Positions 20,332 to 29,777 of a stretch of DNA of 64,000 nt are shown here, piece after piece. Both the position numbers and the translations under genes were made by a program. The notes under the pieces are model-generated. The model worked only from the letters and a program-made list of their open reading frames with translations, was not told the origin of the DNA and did not search any database. Within the stretch, counting starts at the first letter, position 1, and each line of letters opens with the position of its first letter. This DNA comes from Corynebacterium efficiens YS-314 (lineage in GTDB: Bacteria; Actinomycetota; Actinomycetes; Mycobacteriales; Mycobacteriaceae): NCBI RefSeq assembly GCF_000011305.1, contig NC_004369.1:1364001-1428000 (forward strand), read 5' to 3'.

Positions 20332-20790
20332 CTACTTCGCGGGCTCGGTCAGTTCCAGCAGCACGCCACCGGCATCCTTGGGGTGGACGAAGTTGATGCG
20401 GGCTCCGCCCGTGCCGATCTTCGGGGTGTCATAGAGCAGGCGGATATTCTGCTTGCGCAGGTAGTCGGACAGTTCATCGAGGTGGTGGGTGCGCAGGCAC
20501 ATCTGCTGCAGGCCCGGCCCCTTCTTCTCGATGAACTTGGCGATGGTGGATTCCTCATTCAGCGGTGCGAGCAGCTGGAGCATGCCGTCGGTGTCGGTCA
20601 TGTTCTTCGGGCCGACCATGGCTTCGGTCACGCCCTGCTCCTCGTTGGTCTCCTGATGGTGGTTGACCCACCCGAATGCACTGCGGTAGAACTCGACGGC
20701 GGCATCGAGATCAGGGACGGCGATGCCGACGTGATCAAGGCAGACGACGTACTCGTGGGGGATATCAATGGCTTGGGGGTTTTCAGTCAT
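20332..20790 (-). CDS. mce: Methylmalonyl-CoA epimerase
   Basis: A 152-residue vicinal-oxygen-chelate (glyoxalase-fold) protein that interconverts (R)- and (S)-methylmalonyl-CoA for methylmalonyl-CoA mutase. Signatures are LDHVGIAVPDLDAAVEFYRSAFGW at the N-terminus, VGPKNMTDTDGMLQLLAPL, LHH-type THHLDEL and the C-terminal metal ligand in GGVLLELTEPAK. The start ATG 20790 (MTENPQAID) is preceded 7 nt earlier by a TAGAAT -10 box, so the mRNA may be leaderless. Convergent with the zinc-finger-like gene and divergent from the next gene. Confidence 0.9.
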   Translation of the reverse strand: MTENPQAIDIPHEYVVCLDHVGIAVPDLDAAVEFYRSAFGWVNHHQETNEEQGVTEAMVGPKNMTDTDGMLQLLAPLNEESTIAKFIEKKGPGLQQMCLRTHHLDELSDYLRKQNIRLLYDTPKIGTGGARINFVHPKDAGGVLLELTEPAK

Positions 20791-20797
20791 GGTCAAT

Positions 20798-20860
20798 ATT
20801 CTATTCCTGTGACCACGCACCTGCAGTAATAAGGCTGGTGTCGGTGATCACGGGTAATCT
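20798..20860. promoter_or_regulatory. Divergent leaderless-type -10 boxes for mce and the thiamine-binding-type gene
   Basis: On the minus strand TAGAAT (20798-20803) lies 7 nt before the mce ATG. On the plus strand TAATCT (20855-20860) lies 6 nt before the ATG at 20867. Neither gene has a Shine-Dalgarno sequence. Confidence 0.5.
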
Positions 20861-20866
20861 GGCCTC

Positions 20867-21175
20867 ATGCTCATCGCCTTTTCAGTTGCCCCAACCGTAA
20901 CCGACAACCCCAACGCGGAGATGGCCGATGCTGTCACCGAGGCCATCCGTGTGGTCAGGGAATCAGGTCTGCCCAATGAGACCAATGCCATGTTCACACT
21001 CATCGAGGGGGAGTGGGACGAAGTGTTCGATGTGGTCAAACGCGCCACGGAGGCTGTCTCCCGGGTATCTCCGCGTACCTCCCTGGTCATCAAGGCTGAT
21101 ATCCGCCCGGGTTATACCAATACCCTCACCCGCAAGGTGGAAGCCGTCGAGGAGCGTCTGTCCGGTGATCAGTAG
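20867..21175 (+). CDS. Thiamine-binding-type protein (MTH1187/YkoF-like, DUF77)
   Basis: A 102-aa ferredoxin-like protein of the MTH1187/YqgV family: MLIAFSVAPTV at the start, then VTEAIRVVRESGLPNETNAMFTLIEGEWDEVFDVVKRAT and PRTSLVIKADIRPG. Family members bind thiamine or related small ligands without a known reaction. It probably has its own leaderless promoter. The next gene starts only a few tens of bases downstream, so the two may be co-transcribed. Confidence 0.8.
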   Translation: MLIAFSVAPTVTDNPNAEMADAVTEAIRVVRESGLPNETNAMFTLIEGEWDEVFDVVKRATEAVSRVSPRTSLVIKADIRPGYTNTLTRKVEAVEERLSGDQ

Positions 21176-21223
21176 AGTTGGATGAGACCATCCGCCGAGA
21201 ACCCGAGAAAGAGTGAAGCAACC

Positions 21224-22141
21224 GTGACCACACCCGGCCGTTTTGCCAGTGGCGCCATTGATCTGGGCGAGGTGAAGGCCCGTGCCGAGGCCCGCCAGAA
21301 GAACCACGAGGCGGGACCCGCCTCCCATGGGATCGCCACGTCCATCACCGTCACCATGGACAATCTAGAAAATGAGGTGTTGCGCCGATCCATCCAGGTG
21401 CCCGTCATTGTTTTGATCGGAACCTCGCGCAGCCCGGTGTCGGAACAGCTCAGAACTGATTTCACCACCCTGGCCGACAAGTCGGGGCTGTCTTTCATCT
21501 TCGCGTATGTCGACGCCGACACCACCCCTGACGTGGCCCAGGTATTCGGGGTACAGGGCCTGCCGACCACCATCGCGGTGGCCGCCGGACGGCCACTGGC
21601 GGATTTCCAGGGCGGCCAGCCCGCGGAAGCCATCGAGCAGTGGGTCAATTCCGTCATCCAGGCCGTCGGCCCGCAGCTGGAGGGACTGCCTGAGGGTGCC
21701 CCAGCCGCAGAGTCTGTCGCGCCGGAGGACCCGCGTCTCGACGCTGCCACCGACGCCCTCAACACCGGCAACTTCGAGGAGGCGATCAGGATCTATGAGG
21801 AGATCCTCGCCGAGGAACCGAAGAACACCGAGATCAAGCAGGCCCGGGACATCGCCATGCTGATGAGTCGTCTGGGGTCCACCCCCGGGGACACCGATGT
21901 CATTGCCGAGGCCGACGCGGATCCCGGCGACCCGGACAAGGTCTTCGCCGCGGCTGATGCGGAGATCGTCGCGGGTAACCCCGAGGCGGCCTTCAACCGG
22001 CTCATCGCCCTCCTGACCCGGACCGCGGGCAAGGAGAAGGATGCGGTGAAGAATCGTCTCATCGAGCTCTTCGGACTATTTGACGCAACCGATCCCCGGG
22101 TGCTCAGCGCACGCGGGCGGATGGCCAGCGCCCTCTACTAG
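21224..22141 (+). CDS. Thioredoxin-fold protein with TPR region (CnoX-like), no CXXC
   Basis: A 305-aa protein with an N-terminal thioredoxin-like domain (VPVIVLIGTSRSPVSEQL..., VFGVQGLPTTIAVAAGRPLADFQGGQP) and a C-terminal tetratricopeptide region (ALNTGNFEEAIRIYEEILAEEPKNTEIKQA). The usual redox CXXC is replaced by TSRSPVS, so it is unlikely to be an oxidoreductase. CnoX-type proteins of this architecture act as chaperone holdases. It corresponds to Rv1324 by position and design. I chose GTG 21224 (VTTPGRFASGAIDLGEV). The upstream ATG 21182 would add 14 residues. Confidence 0.85.
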   Translation: MTTPGRFASGAIDLGEVKARAEARQKNHEAGPASHGIATSITVTMDNLENEVLRRSIQVPVIVLIGTSRSPVSEQLRTDFTTLADKSGLSFIFAYVDADTTPDVAQVFGVQGLPTTIAVAAGRPLADFQGGQPAEAIEQWVNSVIQAVGPQLEGLPEGAPAAESVAPEDPRLDAATDALNTGNFEEAIRIYEEILAEEPKNTEIKQARDIAMLMSRLGSTPGDTDVIAEADADPGDPDKVFAAADAEIVAGNPEAAFNRLIALLTRTAGKEKDAVKNRLIELFGLFDATDPRVLSARGRMASALY

Positions 22142-22157
22142 CCCCACACAGACAAGA

Positions 22158-22198
22158 AACTGCCTCATGGCCACTTTCCAGTCGGTCATGGGGCAGTT
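22158..22198. terminator. Convergent terminator-like hairpin
   Basis: aactgcctcatg (22158-22169) pairs with 22187-22198 over 12 positions including one G-U. It sits exactly between the plus-strand thioredoxin-fold gene and the minus-strand glgB stop and could end both transcripts. Flanking T-tracts are weak. Confidence 0.6.
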
Positions 22199-22215
22199 GT
22201 CACTGTCCGAGGGGG

Positions 22216-24411
22216 TTAGCCCTCCCAGACGTAGAACTGTGCACTCATCGCGGGGGAGTGCAGGGTGGTGGTGTAGGGGAAACCATCCCGGTCGATCTTC
22301 TCCGCCTCGATGGTCTCCGGCAGCGGGTTGTTGGCTCCGTGATACTGCTCATCGTCGGTGTTGAGCACCAGTCGCCAGGAACCTCCACCCGAGACACCGA
22401 TCTGGTACTCCGGCTGGGAGGTGCCGGAGAGGTTGAAGACACACAGCGCCTGGGAGCCGTCGTCACCGTGGCGGGTGAACACCAGGATGTTGTTGCTGGC
22501 GTCATCGGCCTTGTTCCAGGTGAAGCCCTCACCGGAGAAGTCCCGCTGATGGAGGGCGGTGACCTCCTTGTAGGTGGAGTTGAGTTCACGGACAAGGTCG
22601 GAGATACCCTCGTGGTATTCACCCTGCCAGCCCTCAACGACACCCCAGGGCAGTTCATGGGCCTCGGACCACTCGTCACGCTGGCCGATTTCCTGTCCCA
22701 TGAACAGCAGCTTCTTACCCGGGTGTGCCCACATGTAGGCGAGCAGGGTGCGCATGCCGGCGGCCTTGTTCCAGGTGTCGCCGGGCATGCGATTCCACAG
22801 TGATCCCTTGCCGTGGACAACCTCGTCATGGGAGATCGGCAGGACGAAACGCTCCGAGAACGCATACACCAGGGAGAAGGTGAGTTCATTGTGGTGGAAG
22901 GAGCGGTGGATCGGATCCTTGGAGAAGTACTCCAGGGTGTCGTTCATCCAGCCCATGTTCCATTTCAGGGAGAAGCCCAGGCCACCGTCCCAGGTGGGTG
23001 CGGTGACACCGGGCCAGGAGGTGGACTCCTCGGCGATGGTCAGTGCCCCCGGGTGAACTCGCTGCACGGTGGCGTTCATCTCCTGGAGGAACTGGACGGC
23101 CTCCAGGTTCTCCCGGCCACCGTAGACATTGGGTTCCCACTCGCCGTGTTCACGGGAGTAGTCGAGGTAGAGCATGGATGCCACGGCATCCACGCGGAGC
23201 CCGTCGACGTGGAACTCCTCCAACCAGTACAGGGCGTTGGCGACGAGGAAGTTGCGGACCTCACTGCGACCGAAGTTGAAGACGTAGGTGCCCCAGTCCT
23301 TCTGTTCACCGCGGCGCCAGTCCGGGTGTTCGTAGAGTGCCTGACCGTCGAACCGGGCGAGTGCCCAGTCATCCTTGGGGAAGTGGGCGGGGACCCAGTC
23401 GATGATCACGCCGATGCCACGGGCGTGGAAGGCGTCGATAAGCTTGCGCAGCTCATCCGGTGAACCCCACCGGGAGGTGGGGGCGTAGTAACCGGAGACC
23501 TGGTAACCCCAGGACCCGCCGAAGGGGTGCTCCGCGACCGGCATGAACTCCACATGGGTGTAACCGAGGTCGGCGACATAGTCCACCAGCTCGGTGGCCA
23601 GCTCGGCGTAGGAACGGCCCCAGCGCCAGGAACCCAGATGCACCTCGTAGACACTCATCGGGGTCGTGGCGGTGTCGATCTCCGCGCGCTTGTCCATCCA
23701 CTCGGAGTCCTGCCACTGGTAGTCGGATTCCACCACGATGGATCCGGTTGCCGGTGGCAGCTCCGCCAGACGCGCCATGGGGTCGGCCTTGTCCCGGCGG
23801 TGGCCTTCCCGGGTCTGGATGGCGAACTTATAGACCTCGCCGGGACCGATGTTGGGGATGAACAGCTCCCAGATACCGGAACCACCGAGGGAGCGCATGG
23901 CGTGCTGGGAGGCATTCCACCCATTGAAACCACCGATCACGGCCACACCGATGGCATTGGGCGCCCACACCGCGAAGGCGGTGCCACGGACCTGGCCCAG
24001 GGTGGTCTCATAGGTTTTCACATTCGCACCGAGTACATCCCACAGACGCTCGTGGCGTCCCTCGGAGATGAGGTAGGTGTCCATCTCCCCCAGGGTGGGC
24101 AGGAAGATGTAGGGATCGGCGGTGACCACGGGATCCTGTCCCGGCCAGGTGACCCGTAGCCGGTAATCGAAGGCCTCCCGGTTGCCGAGCTTGATGGCGA
24201 AGATGTCATCGCCGATGGGATTCATGACGATCTGGGTATCACCCAGGACCAGCTCGACCTTCTCTGCGCCGATCTGGCGGGTGCGGATCACCGAGCCGTC
24301 GTCGGTGGCATGCCAACCATAGAAACCGTGGGGGTTGTGGTGGTGGCAGTGGCGTAACCGGTTGAGATCCTCTTCAGGGATCAACAGGTCATTCGCGGAA
24401 GCAGGGGTCAT
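22216..24411 (-). CDS. glgB: 1,4-alpha-glucan branching enzyme
   Basis: GH13 enzyme that introduces alpha-1,6 branches into glycogen-like glucans. The 731-aa protein has the N-terminal CBM48 domains (NPHGFYGWHATDDG), then the catalytic barrel: EFMPVAEHPFGGSWGYQVSGYYAPTSR, nucleophile in DGLRVDAVASMLYLDY, acid/base Glu in TIAEESTSWPGVT and the transition-state Asp in LPISHDEVVHGKGS. It sits directly downstream of glgE, as in M. tuberculosis (Rv1326c-Rv1327c), where GlgE and GlgB cooperate to make branched alpha-glucan. Confidence 0.97.
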   Translation of the reverse strand: MTPASANDLLIPEEDLNRLRHCHHHNPHGFYGWHATDDGSVIRTRQIGAEKVELVLGDTQIVMNPIGDDIFAIKLGNREAFDYRLRVTWPGQDPVVTADPYIFLPTLGEMDTYLISEGRHERLWDVLGANVKTYETTLGQVRGTAFAVWAPNAIGVAVIGGFNGWNASQHAMRSLGGSGIWELFIPNIGPGEVYKFAIQTREGHRRDKADPMARLAELPPATGSIVVESDYQWQDSEWMDKRAEIDTATTPMSVYEVHLGSWRWGRSYAELATELVDYVADLGYTHVEFMPVAEHPFGGSWGYQVSGYYAPTSRWGSPDELRKLIDAFHARGIGVIIDWVPAHFPKDDWALARFDGQALYEHPDWRRGEQKDWGTYVFNFGRSEVRNFLVANALYWLEEFHVDGLRVDAVASMLYLDYSREHGEWEPNVYGGRENLEAVQFLQEMNATVQRVHPGALTIAEESTSWPGVTAPTWDGGLGFSLKWNMGWMNDTLEYFSKDPIHRSFHHNELTFSLVYAFSERFVLPISHDEVVHGKGSLWNRMPGDTWNKAAGMRTLLAYMWAHPGKKLLFMGQEIGQRDEWSEAHELPWGVVEGWQGEYHEGISDLVRELNSTYKEVTALHQRDFSGEGFTWNKADDASNNILVFTRHGDDGSQALCVFNLSGTSQPEYQIGVSGGGSWRLVLNTDDEQYHGANNPLPETIEAEKIDRDGFPYTTTLHSPAMSAQFYVWEG

Positions 24412-24501
24412 GACATTCGTCCTTATCGGGAAAAATCAAGGGGTATTCAGTGGGTTTGACTGTTTCGACGCTACCGCAGTTCGGGCGCCCGCGTACGGGA
24501 T

Positions 24502-26529
24502 CTATGCGCGGTACTTGTCGATCTGACGCCAGGCCAGACGCTCACGACGTGCTGCCGGCAGCTCCGGGAGGACGAAGATGTGGGCCACATCCTTGAGTGG
24601 TTCCAGGCGGACGAAATTGGTGGCACCCCAGGTGTAGGTGACCCCGGTGATCGCGTCACGGACCTCGAAGGTGGCGCCGGGTTCCCGGCCCAGGGCGGTC
24701 AGATCCAGATTGACCGTGGCCTCACGGGCGGACCGTGGATCCAGGTTCACCACCACCAGGACGGTGTTGCCGGTGAGAGCGTCGACCTTGGAGTAGACAA
24801 TGATCTGATCATTATCCGCCTCATGGAAGTGGATGTTGCGCAACTGCTGCAGGGCGGGGTTGGCACGACGGATCTCGTTGAGGGCGGTGATGTAGGGCTC
24901 CAGGGAGTCACTGGTTTCCAGCGCGGCCTCGAAATCACGCGGGCGCAGTTCGTACTTCTCCGAATCCAGGTACTCCTCCGAACCGGGCTTGACGGCCTGG
25001 TGCTCGAAGAGTTCATAACCGGAGTACACGCCCCACAACGGGGACATGGTGGCGGCCAGCGCGGCACGGATGGCGAACATCGCGCGGCCCCCGTGCTGCA
25101 GGGAGGCGTGGAGGATGTCCGGTGTGTTGACGAACAGGTTCGGGCGGGAGATGTCGGCCATCTCGGCGATCTCGGTGGCGAACTCGGTGAGCTCCTCCTT
25201 GGAGACCTTCCAGGTGAAGTAGGTGTAGGACTGGGAGAAACCGATCTTGGCCAGGCCGTACAGGCGCGCCGGGCGGGTGAAGGCCTCGGCGAGGAAGATG
25301 ACATCGGGGTCGGTCTCGTGGATCTCGGAGATCAGCCACTGCCAGAAGTTGGCGGGCTTGGTGTGGGGGTTGTCCACGCGGAAGGTGGTGACACCCAGGT
25401 CCACCCAGTACTTCACCACACGGTAGACCTCCTTGTAGATCTTCTCCGGGGCGTTATCGAAGTTGAGGGGGTAGATATCCTGGTACTTCTTCGGGGGGTT
25501 CTCCGCATAGGCGATGGTGCCGTCCGGCAGTACGGTGAAGAACTCCGGGTGCTCCTTCGCCCACGGGTGGTCGGGCGCCGCCTGCAGGGCGAGGTCGAGG
25601 GCGACCTCGAGGCCGAGTTCCCCGGCGCGGGCCAGCAGCTTCTTGAAATCCTCCTCGGTGCCCAGCTCGGGGTGGATGGCGTCGTGGCCACCGTCCTTGG
25701 AGCCGATCGCCCAGGGGGAACCGACATCATGGGGTTCGGGGGTGAGGCTGTTGTTGCGGCCCTTGCGGTTGACCTCACCGATCGGGTGGATCGGGGGGAA
25801 GTAGACGGTGTCAAAACCCATCGCGGCCACGCGGTCGAGGGCCTTGGCGGTGGTGGCGAAGGTGCCGTGGACGGGGTTGCCGTTGGCGTCCCAGCCGCCG
25901 GTGGAGCGGGGGAACAGCTCGTACCAGGAGTTGACCAGAGCGTCGCGACGCTCCACCTTGACCTGCAGGTTCTCACCCCGGGTGAGCAGTTCGCGCAGTG
26001 GGTAACGCTCCAGCAGCTGCGTGGTCTCGGCGGAGATCCCCGGGGCGATGCGGGCGCGGAGGTTGCCGTCACCACGCAGCGAGACCGCGACGTCGAGAAG
26101 CGTCTCGCGCTCACCCTCGGGCAGGTTCTCCGCGGCGCGCTCGAACAGGCGCGCACCGTGCTCGAGATCGTTGTAGAGCTCGCTGGCTGACTGACCGGCC
26201 TCGATCTTGGTGGTCACGGCGTGGCGCCAGGTGGCCATCGGATCGGACCAGGCATCGACCCGGAAGGTCCAGGTGCCGGGAACATCGGGGACGAAGAAGG
26301 CGTTGACCTGGTCCTGGTTGCCGGGGGTCTGCCGCATGGGGATCTGGATCGGGTCGGCGGCCACGGAGGATTCCGCCGGGCCCTGGACATTCAACGTCGC
26401 GGAGATGGCGTCATGGCCCTCGCGCCAGGCGATCGCAGAGACAGGCACGATCTCGCCGACCACCGCCTTCGCCGGGTTCTTATCCAGAAGCTGGGGGCGA
26501 ACATCATCGATACCGAGACGACCAGTCAC
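24502..26529 (-). CDS. glgE: Alpha-1,4-glucan:maltose-1-phosphate maltosyltransferase GlgE
   Basis: GH13_3 enzyme that elongates alpha-glucan with maltose-1-phosphate. In its 675 residues the catalytic elements are [17 protein letters not shown] (nucleophile Asp) and [32 protein letters not shown] (acid/base Glu), preceded by [21 protein letters not shown]; the last two segments are characteristic of GlgE rather than amylases. An N-terminal beta domain (residues 1-100) is present. It is followed by glgB after 90 nt and probably co-transcribed. Confidence 0.96.
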   Translation of the reverse strand: MTGRLGIDDVRPQLLDKNPAKAVVGEIVPVSAIAWREGHDAISATLNVQGPAESSVAADPIQIPMRQTPGNQDQVNAFFVPDVPGTWTFRVDAWSDPMATWRHAVTTKIEAGQSASELYNDLEHGARLFERAAENLPEGERETLLDVAVSLRGDGNLRARIAPGISAETTQLLERYPLRELLTRGENLQVKVERRDALVNSWYELFPRSTGGWDANGNPVHGTFATTAKALDRVAAMGFDTVYFPPIHPIGEVNRKGRNNSLTPEPHDVGSPWAIGSKDGGHDAIHPELGTEEDFKKLLARAGELGLEVALDLALQAAPDHPWAKEHPEFFTVLPDGTIAYAENPPKKYQDIYPLNFDNAPEKIYKEVYRVVKYWVDLGVTTFRVDNPHTKPANFWQWLISEIHETDPDVIFLAEAFTRPARLYGLAKIGFSQSYTYFTWKVSKEELTEFATEIAEMADISRPNLFVNTPDILHASLQHGGRAMFAIRAALAATMSPLWGVYSGYELFEHQAVKPGSEEYLDSEKYELRPRDFEAALETSDSLEPYITALNEIRRANPALQQLRNIHFHEADNDQIIVYSKVDALTGNTVLVVVNLDPRSAREATVNLDLTALGREPGATFEVRDAITGVTYTWGATNFVRLEPLKDVAHIFVLPELPAARRERLAWRQIDKYRA

Positions 26530-26664
26530 AGTTTTCTCCTCATTAGCGGTGCAGATTCAACACGGACTTGTAGCAGGCGACGGGGGTGGCGATCACCCCG
26601 GTCGAACCCTGCCAAAATCTTAGACGAGCTGTGTCAGTTCCACACGGGACCGGGGAAATCGGAC

Positions 26665-27528
26665 ATGATGGAGGATGTGAATGACGCAGCGACTGAACTT
26701 CAAGAGGATTACAACGAGGATCTCCTCATCGACTTCCAGGGTGTGACCTTCACCCGCGATAACCGGAACCTCGTCGGCCCCGTCGACTGGCAGGTCGAAC
26801 TGGACGAACGCTGGGTGATCATCGGGCCCAACGGTGCGGGCAAGACCACCCTGATCCGCATGGCCTCCGCCGAGGAATTCCCCTCCGCCGGTCGTGCCCG
26901 CATCATGGGGGAGCTCGTGGGAAAGACCGACATGCGCGATCTGCGTGGCATGATCGGCGTGAGCTCCTCCGCCCTGGGCAACCGGATCCCCGGGGATGAG
27001 AAGGTCAGTGACCTGGTGGTCTCCGCCGGTTACGCCATCCTCGGTCGCTGGCGTGAGGAGTACACCGAGATGGACTTCAACCAGGCCACGGAGATCCTCG
27101 AACGGGTCGGTGCCCTCCACCTCGGTGACCGCACCTGGGGAACCCTGTCCGAGGGTGAACGCAAGCGCGTGCTGGTTGCGCGTGCACTGATGATCAACCC
27201 GGAGCTGCTCATCCTCGATGAACCAGCCGCCGGCATGGATCTGGGCGGGCGTGAGGATCTGGTGAACTACCTCGGTGAACTCGCACTGGATCCGGATGCC
27301 CCGGCGATCGTGATGATCACCCACCATGTGGAGGAGATCCCCACCGGTTTCACCCACGCCCTGCTGTTGGATGAGGGAGAGATCGTCGCCCAGGGACTCA
27401 TCGATCAGGTGCTTACCGACGAGAACCTGTCCACAACCTTCCACCAGCCGATCCAGGTGGACCGCATCGGGGATCGGTACTTCGCACGGCGTGTCCGCCG
27501 TGCACGGACCCGTCGCGCCAAGAGCTGA
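26665..27528 (+). CDS. Orphan ABC transporter ATP-binding protein
   Basis: A 287-aa ABC ATPase with Walker A GPNGAGKTTL, signature LSEGERKRVLVARAL, Walker B LLILDEPAAGMDLGG and H-loop ITHHVEEIP. The sequence resembles single-domain ATPases of the ModF/metal-transport type, but no permease or binding protein is nearby, so the substrate, or even a transport role, is unknown. The start is ambiguous: ATG 26665 or ATG 26668; the ORF extends upstream but only overlaps the divergent glgE promoter region. The long C-terminal basic tail (FARRVRRARTRRAKS) is unusual for a transporter ATPase. Confidence 0.85.
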   Translation: MMEDVNDAATELQEDYNEDLLIDFQGVTFTRDNRNLVGPVDWQVELDERWVIIGPNGAGKTTLIRMASAEEFPSAGRARIMGELVGKTDMRDLRGMIGVSSSALGNRIPGDEKVSDLVVSAGYAILGRWREEYTEMDFNQATEILERVGALHLGDRTWGTLSEGERKRVLVARALMINPELLILDEPAAGMDLGGREDLVNYLGELALDPDAPAIVMITHHVEEIPTGFTHALLLDEGEIVAQGLIDQVLTDENLSTTFHQPIQVDRIGDRYFARRVRRARTRRAKS

Positions 27529-27593
27529 ATATAAACCGGCGGGGTGGCTTCCCTAGACTTGTTCATGGTTGATCGAGAAAGTGTGGTGCAGGC

Positions 27594-28403
27594 ATGGTGA
27601 TGGAGGGATTGGGCGGTCGTAGACTGGCTGCCACCGTCCTGCTGGTCCGGGACGGTAACTTTGAGGGGAAGCCGACACTCGAGGTCTACATCCAGGAACG
27701 GGTGTCCACCATGCCGCACTTTCCCCGCGCCACGGTCTTTCCCGGTGGTGGCGTCGATCCACGTGACTTCCCGGATTTCTCCGCCGGGCACAGCCCCGAT
27801 ATCTGGAAGGGCCCTGATGCCCTGGAGTGGGCGCAGCGCCTGGGCACCACCCCGGAGGTCGCCTATGCCCTTGTCTTCGCCGCGGTGCGTGAACTCTTCG
27901 AGGAGGCGGGTACCCTGCTGGCGGAGCACCGCGATGCCGGGGAGCTGGTCCAGGATGCCAGCCGCTACCACTCCTACCGCGCCAGGCTGGAACGCCACGA
28001 GATCTCTCTGACCGAGATGCTCACCCAGGAGAAACTGGTCATCCGCACTGACCTCATCGTTCCGTTTGCCCGCTGGGCCAGCCCCGAGGGGGACAAGGCC
28101 CGGTTTGACACCTTTTCCTTCATCGCCGTTGAACCGGACGGCCAGCACGCGGACGGTAACACCCGGGAGGCATCCTCCACCGGGTATTTCCCACCCGATC
28201 TCGTCCTGGAGGGGTGGCGCGCCGGGCTGCTGCGACTGGTCATCCCGACCTGGGCATCGCTGTATGAACTCTCCCAGTTCACCAGCACCGCCGAGCTCAT
28301 GGACGCGGCAGAGGACTTCGACATGACCCCGGTGATCGATGATGCCGTGCGCAATCCCCGCTACCGGGAGTTCTACGAACTGCACCGGATCGAACGCTTC
28401 TGA
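27594..28403 (+). CDS. Nudix hydrolase with split Nudix box (NUDT19/acyl-CoA diphosphatase-like)
   Basis: A 269-aa Nudix-fold protein. The box is interrupted: the Gly-rich part FPGGGVDPRDFPD (residues about 45-57) is separated from the catalytic helix VRELFEEAGTLL (about 101-112) by roughly 45 residues. Such an insertion is typical of the NUDT19 group of CoA/acyl-CoA diphosphatases. The EVYIQERVSTMPHFPRATVFPGG strand leads in. Three closely spaced starts (ATG 27594, GTG 27597, ATG 27600) are possible. The methyltransferase gene begins 24 nt downstream. Substrate is unproven. Confidence 0.85.
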   Translation: MVMEGLGGRRLAATVLLVRDGNFEGKPTLEVYIQERVSTMPHFPRATVFPGGGVDPRDFPDFSAGHSPDIWKGPDALEWAQRLGTTPEVAYALVFAAVRELFEEAGTLLAEHRDAGELVQDASRYHSYRARLERHEISLTEMLTQEKLVIRTDLIVPFARWASPEGDKARFDTFSFIAVEPDGQHADGNTREASSTGYFPPDLVLEGWRAGLLRLVIPTWASLYELSQFTSTAELMDAAEDFDMTPVIDDAVRNPRYREFYELHRIERF

Positions 28404-28415
28404 TCTGCCACCCCA

Positions 28416-28421
28416 TACACT
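28416..28421 (+). promoter_or_regulatory. Leaderless-type -10 box before the THUMP-like methyltransferase gene
   Basis: TACACT ends 6 nt before the ATG at 28428, and no Shine-Dalgarno sequence is present. It would allow independent transcription within the apparent operon. Confidence 0.4.
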
Positions 28422-28427
28422 GGGGCA

Positions 28428-29606
28428 ATGAGTTTCAACGCTGATGAGGTGCGCTTCCTCATCGACAACCTCCCGGACATCGATGCCGCCACGGGCGATC
28501 TGGCGCTGACGAAGAAGACCATGATCTCGGATGTGGCCGCACTGCGTGCCCGATTCGGCGAACACGGCAGGGCGGTGGCGGAACTGGCCGGGGCACGTCG
28601 TTCGGTGGCGGGCAAACTACCCGTCGACTGGCTGATGTGCCATGATTCCGCGCAGCAGGCCACCCCGATGCAGGTTTCCGGGGTCCGGGCCCGGCGTCTG
28701 GTGACAGCACTGGGGGAGGGGACCACCGCCGTGGATGTCACCTGCTCCATCGGTACGGAGGGACATGCCGTCGGGCAGGTCGGTATGGGGTATATCGGCT
28801 CCGACCTCGACCAGGCTCGTCTGTTGATGGCGAGATACAACCTGGGTGGGGGCGTCGACAAGCACCCGCCGCACCTGCTGCGTGCCGACGCCCTGGCACC
28901 CGCGGTGACCGGCGCCGATGTGATCATCGCCGACCCCGCACGCCGGGCGGGCGGGCGACGCATCACCGACCCAGCCCAGCTGCTGCCCCCGCTGCCGGAC
29001 CTGCTCACCGCGTGGGAGGGCCATGCGATGGCGGTGAAATGCGCGCCCGGTCTGGATTTCTCCGGATGGACCGGTCTGGTCAGCCTGGTCAGCGTGGACG
29101 GTGGGGTGAAGGAGGCCTGCCTGTACACCCCTGATCTGGCCGACGGGGAGACCCGTGAGGCGGTGATCCTGCGGGGCGATCGGATGGACAGGATCACCGA
29201 TGCCCTCGACGATGCGCCCGGCGAACAGCTGGCACGCGAACCGGGGGAGTTCATCATCGACCCTGACGGTGCCGTGGTGCGCGCCGGGTTGGTGCGCCAC
29301 TATGCGGTGCGTGAGGGTCTGTGGATGCTGGATGAACGCATCGCGTATCTGACTGGTGACCGGATCCCGGCCGGCACCAGTGGGTTCCGGTTCATCGAGC
29401 AGGTACCCCTGAAGAAACTGAAGGGTGCTCTGACTGCACACGGGGCGGGATCCGTGGAGATCCTCGTGCGGGGTGTGGATGTGGACCCGGACCAGCTGCG
29501 GAAGAAGCTGGGTTTGAAGGGGGACCGGGCGATGTCCGTGGTGATCACCCGCATCGGTTCTGCCGGGGTGGCACTGGTGTGTGGGGCCCGCGAATGGAAC
29601 GGGTGA
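28428..29606 (+). CDS. Class I SAM-dependent methyltransferase with THUMP-like C-terminal domain
   Basis: A 392-aa protein with a Rossmann methyltransferase core: motif I VDVTCSIGTEGHAVGQ (about residues 103-118), acidic loop IGSDLDQARLLMARYN, and [15 protein letters not shown] in place of the NPPY-like motif IV. The C-terminus (FIEQVPLKKLKGALTAHGAGSVEILVRGVDVDPDQLRKKLGLKGD) resembles the THUMP-like RNA-binding domain. This suggests an RNA, probably tRNA, methyltransferase; the DPARR motif is also seen in some RNA m1G/m2G enzymes. The modified nucleotide is unknown. The protein is mainly actinobacterial. Confidence 0.8.
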   Translation: MSFNADEVRFLIDNLPDIDAATGDLALTKKTMISDVAALRARFGEHGRAVAELAGARRSVAGKLPVDWLMCHDSAQQATPMQVSGVRARRLVTALGEGTTAVDVTCSIGTEGHAVGQVGMGYIGSDLDQARLLMARYNLGGGVDKHPPHLLRADALAPAVTGADVIIADPARRAGGRRITDPAQLLPPLPDLLTAWEGHAMAVKCAPGLDFSGWTGLVSLVSVDGGVKEACLYTPDLADGETREAVILRGDRMDRITDALDDAPGEQLAREPGEFIIDPDGAVVRAGLVRHYAVREGLWMLDERIAYLTGDRIPAGTSGFRFIEQVPLKKLKGALTAHGAGSVEILVRGVDVDPDQLRKKLGLKGDRAMSVVITRIGSAGVALVCGAREWNG

Positions 29607-29777
29607 ATCTCACATTGTGCAACGTGCAGGACTTTAGATAGTCTGGCTTGAATAGACTGTTCTGTCTAGGGTGGGCTGGGGTGACGGGTTGTCCCGCGGG
29701 GTGACCGGAGCCGTCCGCGTACCATGGTCGGAGAGTTTGAATTCTTCCTGAGAGCAACTGTTGAAAGGTGAGTGTGG

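Noticed and set aside
24580..26190. 536-codon open frame antisense to glgE
   Set aside because: Gly/Val/Leu-rich shadow of the GlgE frame with no independent evidence.
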